Shown piece after piece: positions 62,061 through 64,000 of a DNA stretch of 64,000 nucleotides. Made by a program: the position numbers and the translations under genes. The DNA is from Ignavibacteriota bacterium (GTDB taxonomy: Bacteria; Bacteroidota; Ignavibacteria; Ignavibacteriales; Melioribacteraceae). Every line of letters starts with the position of its first letter. Position 1 is the first letter of the stretch. Below the pieces are notes generated by a model that was not told where the DNA came from, made no database searches, and was given only the letters and a program-made list of their open reading frames with translations. The stretch is taken from NCBI GenBank assembly GCA_016713565.1, contig JADJOX010000007.1, positions 372,001 through 436,000 on the forward strand, in the 5' to 3' direction.

Positions 62061-63401
62061 TTATACTAAACCTTGGTCTAACATAGCGTCGGCTACTTTT
62101 AAGAATCCAGCAATATTTGCGCCGTTTACATAATTTCCAGGTGTTCCAAATCTATCAGCTGTAGTTATACAGGTATCGTGAATACGAACCATAATTTCGT
62201 GTAATCTTTTATCAACTTCTTCTCTTGACCATGGAAGTCTCATACTGTTCTGTGACATTTCCAAACCGGAAGTTGCAACACCGCCAGCATTTGATGCTTT
62301 TCCTGGAGCGTATAAAATTCCCGCTTCGGAAAATACTTTATATCCGCCAATAGTTGTCGGCATATTCGCGCCTTCGCAAACACACAAACAATTGTTATTA
62401 ACTAAATTTTTAGCGTCCTGTTCATCAATTTCATTTTGGGTGGCGCATGGTAAAGCAACGTCCACTTTTACTTCCCATGGTCTTTTTCCAGCATGAAATT
62501 CAGCGCCGAATTCTTTTGCGTAATCTTCTACAATATCTTTATTGCTTGATCTCAGTTTTAACATATAATCAACCTTTTCACCGCTTACACCGTCTTTATC
62601 ATAAATGAATCCATCAGGTCCGCTAAGCGTTACAACTTTTCCGCCTAATTCATTTACTTTTTGAACCGCTCCCCAAGCGACATTTCCAAATCCTGAAACA
62701 GCGACAGTTTTTCCGTCAAAAGTTGTATTTTTTGTTTTAAGCATTTCTTGCGCAAAATATACAACGCCAAATCCGGTTGCTTCGGGTCTAACCAACGAAC
62801 CTCCCCAATTTAATCCTTTTCCGGTAAGAACGCCCGTAAATTCATTTTTCAATCTTTTGTACTGTCCGAAGAGAAATCCTATTTCTCTAGTTCCAACTCC
62901 AATGTCTCCTGCGGGAACATCTGTATTAGAGCCAATATGTCGGAATAGCTCAGTCATAAAACTTTGACAGAATCTCATAATTTCATTTTCACTTTTACCT
63001 TTGGGATTAAAATCGGAACCGCCTTTTCCTCCGCCCATAGGCAAAGTTGTTAAACTATTTTTAAATACTTGTTCAAATGCCAAAAACTTTAATATTCCCA
63101 AAGTTACAGAAGGGTGAAAACGTAAACCGCCCTTGTAGGGACCAATTGCACTGTTCATTTCAATTCTAAATCCGCGATTCACATGGATTTCACCTTGATC
63201 ATCCATCCAAGGAACTCTGAACATTATTACTCTTTCAGGTTCAACCATTCTTTCTAATATTTTTGCTGATTGGTACTCCGGATGTCTTTCCAATACTAAA
63301 TCTAAAGATTCTGTTACTTCTTCAATTGCTTGATGAAATTCAGGTTCGCTTGGATTTTTTGCTTTAACTTCGGCAATTATTTTTTTTACATATTCTGACA
63401 T
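62061..63401 (-). CDS. gdhA: Glutamate dehydrogenase (hexameric, GdhA type)
   Basis: 446 residues from the ATG at 63401 (GAGAG six bases upstream), the same size as E. coli GdhA; an open stretch of 18 codons upstream is ignored. The substrate lysines are in GPYKGGLRFHPSV and PMGGGKGGSDF, the catalytic aspartate in VPAGDIGVG and the nucleotide fold in VAVSGFGNVAWGA. Interconverts 2-oxoglutarate plus ammonium and glutamate; NADP preference is typical for this class but not proven. It is the first gene of the unit with the REC/PEP-synthase-like gene. Confidence 0.95.
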   Translation of the reverse strand: MSEYVKKIIAEVKAKNPSEPEFHQAIEEVTESLDLVLERHPEYQSAKILERMVEPERVIMFRVPWMDDQGEIHVNRGFRIEMNSAIGPYKGGLRFHPSVTLGILKFLAFEQVFKNSLTTLPMGGGKGGSDFNPKGKSENEIMRFCQSFMTELFRHIGSNTDVPAGDIGVGTREIGFLFGQYKRLKNEFTGVLTGKGLNWGGSLVRPEATGFGVVYFAQEMLKTKNTTFDGKTVAVSGFGNVAWGAVQKVNELGGKVVTLSGPDGFIYDKDGVSGEKVDYMLKLRSSNKDIVEDYAKEFGAEFHAGKRPWEVKVDVALPCATQNEIDEQDAKNLVNNNCLCVCEGANMPTTIGGYKVFSEAGILYAPGKASNAGGVATSGLEMSQNSMRLPWSREEVDKRLHEIMVRIHDTCITTADRFGTPGNYVNGANIAGFLKVADAMLDQGLV

Positions 63402-63671
63402 AAATCTCTCGCTAATATTTTTAAAATTTGTAATTAAAATATAGTTAGAATGCATATCCGTTCATTTTGAAAATCAAATTAATAATTTATTGAAATAGTA
63501 AGATTAGTATTTTGATTATTAATCGACATTTTATCCAAAAATAAATTTGATGCTTAGACTACCTATATCGGATATCTTAGTATGTTAAACTTAAGTGCAT
63601 AAAATATGATTCGCAAGTATTTTTTATAAGTTCTAATGGTAAAAGTATAATTATATTTTTGCAGAAATGTA
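63402..63671. other. Gene-free interval upstream of gdhA
   Basis: About 270 bases of AT-rich DNA between gdhA and the terminator of the next gene. It holds a promoter candidate at 63586-63617 and a small palindrome around 63564-63574 (ATATCGGATAT). If that promoter is used, gdhA has a leader of about 175 bases. No known riboswitch or small protein could be recognised in it. Confidence 0.6.
63586..63617 (-). promoter_or_regulatory. Candidate promoter of gdhA
   Basis: CTTG, 20 bases, TAAGTTTA on the minus strand: the same two elements and spacing as before tRNA-Tyr. It lies about 185 bases before the gdhA ATG, implying a long leader. Confidence 0.42.
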
Positions 63672-63696
63672 TAAAAAAAACCCGCTATGCGGGTTT
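63671..63696 (-). terminator. Rho-independent terminator after the edge sorting-domain gene
   Basis: Eight-base-pair stem AAACCCGC/GCGGGTTT, three-base loop, then TTTTTTTT on the minus strand, 24 bases after the stop codon. The strongest terminator in the window. Confidence 0.93.
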
Positions 63697-63720
63697 ATAA
63701 ATTGTGAAAAAATGTAAACA

Positions 63721-64000
63721 TTATTTTGTTAAAATCATTTTTTTTATTTGACTAAATTTACCAACCGTTAATTTATAAAAATATATTCCGCTTGTATATT
63801 TACTTCCGTCAAATTCAATTTTATAAATACCCGGCAGTTTTTCCTCGTTTACCAAAGTCGAAATTTTCTGACCTAAAACATTATAAACATCAATGACAGC
63901 TTTTTGCGGTCGAACTAAATTATTTTCAGGAATTGTAAATTTTATCATTGTGATTGGGTTAAATGGATTTGGATAATTTTGTTCCAAACTAAAAATCTTA
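63721..64000 (-). CDS. C-terminal sorting domain of a type IX secreted protein (cut by window edge)
   Basis: The last 92 residues of a larger protein whose start lies beyond position 64000; the frame stays open to the edge (KIFSLEQNYPNPFNP). The segment is a complete type A sorting domain: NYPNPFNPITMIKFTIP, VYNVLGQKISTLV, SGIYFYKL and KKMILTK at the end. It resembles the tail of the gene at 54682-56343. The cargo part is unseen, so no function can be given beyond export to the cell surface. Confidence 0.85.
   Translation of the reverse strand, partial: KIFSLEQNYPNPFNPITMIKFTIPENNLVRPQKAVIDVYNVLGQKISTLVNEEKLPGIYKIEFDGSKYTSGIYFYKLTVGKFSQIKKMILTK

Noticed and set aside
63402..63671. A glutamine or other known riboswitch before gdhA
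   Set aside because: I could not recognise any conserved riboswitch core; only a promoter-like motif and a short palindrome are visible.
1..64000. CRISPR arrays, insertion sequences, prophage or integrase genes
   Set aside because: No regularly spaced direct repeats, transposase, integrase or phage-like genes were seen; the window looks like stable core chromosome.

Overview
The window reads as chromosomal core DNA from a low-GC, Gram-negative bacterium of the Bacteroidota/Ignavibacteria-Chlorobi group. The evidence is two proteins with C-terminal type IX secretion sorting domains carrying the NYPNPFNP signature, a short primary sigma factor, several lipoproteins, and a ribosomal protein L17 with a C-terminal helix-hairpin-helix extension. 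Many genes have clear AGGAG-like ribosome binding sites, unlike most Bacteroidota, and many start with TTG. All of this fits an Ignavibacteria-like organism, but the species cannot be fixed from sequence alone. All but one of the genes lie on the minus strand, so transcription runs from high to low coordinates.

Layout in the direction of transcription. 64000-53094: the end of a type IX secreted protein with a strong terminator, then gdhA with a large REC/PEP-synthase-like protein, an alanine/aspartate-type aminotransferase, an M16 peptidase, another sorting-domain protein and the ComM-like ATPase. 52929-21806: an almost continuous 31-kb information-processing block: tRNA-Tyr, tRNA-Gly, tRNA-Thr, rpmG, tRNA-Trp, secE, nusG, rplKAJL, rpoBC, then rpsLG-fusA-tuf, the S10 and spc clusters with an embedded tRNA-Gln, secY-map-infA-rpmJ, and the alpha cluster ending in rplQ and a terminator. 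21807-18098: engB, a GAF/degenerate-GGDEF membrane protein and deoB. 18067-14505: two tandem BMC-P (EutN/CcmL) shell-vertex genes, the primary sigma factor, an NlpC/P60 lipoprotein and fumC. 14415-8607: transketolase, the one plus-strand gene (YqaA family), a NagX-like acyltransferase and a long-chain acyl-CoA synthetase. 8468-5487: metG and a DNA methyltransferase. 5394-1: three parvulin-type prolyl isomerases, a MoxR ATPase and the start of an M23-peptidase-like lipoprotein.

The main theme is gene expression machinery: polymerase, sigma factor, elongation factors, about 32 ribosomal proteins, the Sec core, Met processing (map, metG) and five tRNAs that punctuate the mRNAs. A second theme is envelope biogenesis (parvulins, MoxR, lipoproteins, type IX cargo).

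The observations most worth checking are: an apparent -1 frameshift near the end of rplK; orphan microcompartment vertex genes in the sigma-factor operon; the REC plus pyruvate-phosphate-dikinase-N fusion without a swivel domain; and a repeated CTTG-N20-TAnnTT promoter-like motif upstream of six transcription units.
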